Positions 62,101 through 64,000 of a stretch of 64,000 bases of DNA are shown here, one piece after another. Position 1 is the first letter of the stretch; every line of letters begins with the position of its first letter. The notes below the pieces were generated by a model. That model saw only the letters and a list, made by a program, of their open reading frames with translations, ran no database searches and was not told where the DNA came from. The stretch covers positions 24,947 through 88,946 of the forward strand of contig JBBBWG010031197.1 of assembly GCA_037176905.1 (NCBI GenBank), read 5' to 3'. The stretch is from Azolla pinnata (lineage: Eukaryota; Streptophyta; Polypodiopsida; Salviniales; Salviniaceae). The translations under genes were made by a program, and so were the position numbers.

Positions 62101-63184
62101 TATGGACGCCAAGGAATCAAGTGCGGGATCTACTAAGCATTCCAAATTGCAATTTGAATCAAGAGCGCATTCTGGCACACAGATAAATGAGCATAGCAGA
62201 ATACAATCTAAATCAAATAATCATCATAAATTGATATCTGAATCAAGGGAGCGTTCTGGATTGGAGTTCGAATCAAGTGAAGAATCAACTGAGTTTGTGG
62301 AAATACAATCTGGATCAAATGATCAAGTGGGAGTACAATCTGAATCAAAAGAGCAAGTGGGAATACAATCTGAGTCAAGTGAACAAATGGGAGTACAATC
62401 TGATTTGAAAGAACAAGTGGGAATACAATCCGAGCCATTGGTCCATTCTCTAACTGCGAATGAAATGAGTAATGACGTGAATGATATTATGACTACCACT
62501 CATCCTCTTTGTGAAATATCATCAGAAGAGCCAAGGCCACTGAAGGATTTTGATGTGGAACCCACAACTGAGGATACCATATTGACATCACCGCATGACA
62601 GGCATGGATTACCTGTTTGTCATGCAACTATACTTCCAAGTATAGAGCATCGGACTTGGATTTGCACCACTCCAGTACATGAGGATTATAAAGTCGTGAG
62701 AGATGATGAATCTTCAATTGGTCCCCAAAGGGGTGGACTTGTCGATCCAACGATTAAAGGTAGTGGTACGATCTACTGGGATCGTGTTACTGGTCAATTC
62801 CGATCAATACCTGACATGAGTCGAACATTAAAGGTATCAACTCATCCTCTTTCGACTATCCCCATAGAGAGATGTTCTGGTCAAGAAGAAGGTTCATTGA
62901 AGTTGGTTGGACGGCAATATGAATCCTCTTTGGGCAAAAGCCCTATTATTTCATCACTCAATGTGGACCCATCTATATTTGAGGGTCCACTGAGGCTTAT
63001 TCCCTCTAATCGGAACATGGGTAAGGAAAATTCCTTGAAGTCGATGGAAAATGATTCTCACCGACACAAGCTTATTCTTTCTACCAACCAAAGTAGTTTA
63101 CAAGCTGGTAGCTCATTGTCCCTTCGTGGAGTTTCCAGGACCATTTCAAGTAATATCGTGCTTTCTCGTTTCACACCGTTGTGA
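59168..63184 (+). CDS. DHHC-type protein S-acyltransferase (palmitoyltransferase)
   Basis: Transfers palmitate to cysteines of target proteins at cell membranes. Nine exons join exactly in phase: 59168-59215, 60101-60211, 60287-60625, 60732-60800, 60921-60992, 61292-61420, 61508-61588, 61673-61771 and 61862-63184, giving 756 residues. The start [16 protein letters not shown] matches the plant PAT N-terminus (HGWQxPAH). Two membrane helices lie in residues 17-70. The Cys-rich domain runs from [20 protein letters not shown] to DHHC at about 185-188 and [14 protein letters not shown]. Two more helices follow, and [15 protein letters not shown] is the TTxE-like motif. The last exon is a long Ser-rich cytosolic tail with a tandem 10-residue repeat and the family's [17 protein letters not shown] and [10 protein letters not shown] blocks. 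A T-rich run codes for ELFFFH. Catalytic residues are intact. Confidence 0.95.
62300..62449 (+). repeat. 30-bp in-frame tandem repeat in the S-acyltransferase tail
   Basis: Five units of 30 bp code for 10-residue repeats: [50 protein letters not shown]. Weaker related sequence precedes it. Confidence 0.85.
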
Positions 63185-64000
63185 AAACAGAAGGATTGTA
63201 TTTATGAGAGCTGATTGATGGCTCCTAAAGGGAAAAGCGAGAGTATTGAGAAGCTTTCCACTATTTGAATGCAGGGCTTTAAAGATGTATGAAATGCCAT
63301 GCCCTTTTGCCAAAGAAACTCAATTGGTTCTGAAGAAAATGGTTTGCCAGAAAGGCCTCATGGAAAAGGAGAAATTAGAAGGTACAGTCAAGGGTATACA
63401 TATGCAAAGTGGTCTGAACATATTTGTACAATAGTCAAAAGAATTAAGGAAATAGCAAATTTGCCCTGATCATATTTTTTCTTGTAATTACCAGTTCTCT
63501 GTTGATCCACTGCTATTTTTGTTTTACGCCATTTACACCAGTGATGCTATCTTGGAATGAATTTTGGCCTTAGGATGAAGCATAAAATCTGCTGGTGTGC
63601 ATGTTGATGGGCAACTACTGTTGAACAGTTTGATCCAACCACAATATATTTTAGGGGAAAACTACAAAAAATGCTATGAGATAGATTCATCTAAACTATT
63701 CATTTTTGGTATTAGGTGGTCATACAAGCATCAATGTGATACTCAAAACTATTTGGATTCAATTATCAAAAAACATATGATTCACATTCTCATGTTTTGA
63801 ACCACATATATACCACTTCAGTGTTGAGCCAGCATATGTAAACAAGACCTTACCATTAGCATCGAGAAATCACACATCATGTATAGTAATAGTAACTATA
63901 AAAACGTATTATTTCTTGAATGAGTAAATAGAGCACATTTTTTGGACATCATCGGGCCCTTTATCCTTCTTGAGCATAAAGCATCGACAAAAGCAAGGTA
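63185..64000. other. 3' flank of the S-acyltransferase gene
   Basis: 3' UTR and downstream AT-rich sequence. No further gene seen before the window ends. Confidence 0.5.

Overview
This is nuclear DNA from a land plant, very likely a flowering plant. Genes are split by many AT-rich GT-AG introns. The products are typical plant families: plastid fibrillin, GSK3/SHAGGY kinase, plant membralin, galacturonokinase, EAR-motif C2H2 zinc-finger protein and DHHC-CRD S-acyltransferase. One GC-rich intronless gene (6359-7420) would fit a monocot, but I cannot name the species. Three 100-N gaps mark it as a draft assembly.

Layout, left to right. 1-1743: flank with a 23-bp G-box array. 1744-4749: PAP/fibrillin gene (+), 5' exon not found. 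4750-6358: intergenic with a 22-bp minisatellite. 6359-7420: single-exon multi-pass membrane protein (+). 9144-12334: GSK3/SHAGGY-like kinase (-). 12335-17983: repeat-rich spacer with a ~1.25-kb minisatellite dense in WRKY W-box cores. 17984-23051: membralin-like gene (+). 24258-28532: SLC35F/DUF914 transporter (+). 30132-30641: doubtful small ORF (+). 32327-36522: M14 zinc carboxypeptidase (+). 37100-42276: galacturonokinase (-). 45673-51393: very large three-finger C2H2 protein (-), with an alternating purine-pyrimidine and RY-element cluster just upstream. 54165-57623: ASCC1-like 2H phosphoesterase (+), 5' incomplete and carrying a 1-nt frameshift. 59168-63184: DHHC palmitoyltransferase (+).

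The genes are unrelated housekeeping, metabolic and regulatory genes, each presumably with its own promoter; I see no operon-like or biosynthetic cluster and no complete new multi-gene system. The unusual content lies in the DNA between and inside the genes: arrays of plant transcription-factor sites (G-box, W-box, RY) formed by tandem duplication, an 80-bp Z-DNA-prone tract, a GC-AG intron, an intron built of copies of its own 5' splice site, and a zinc-finger gene inflated by simple repeats. Two of the three gaps are flanked by identical 77-bp copies, so they look like unmerged contig overlaps. Exon boundaries were read by eye from splice consensus, phase and family conservation.
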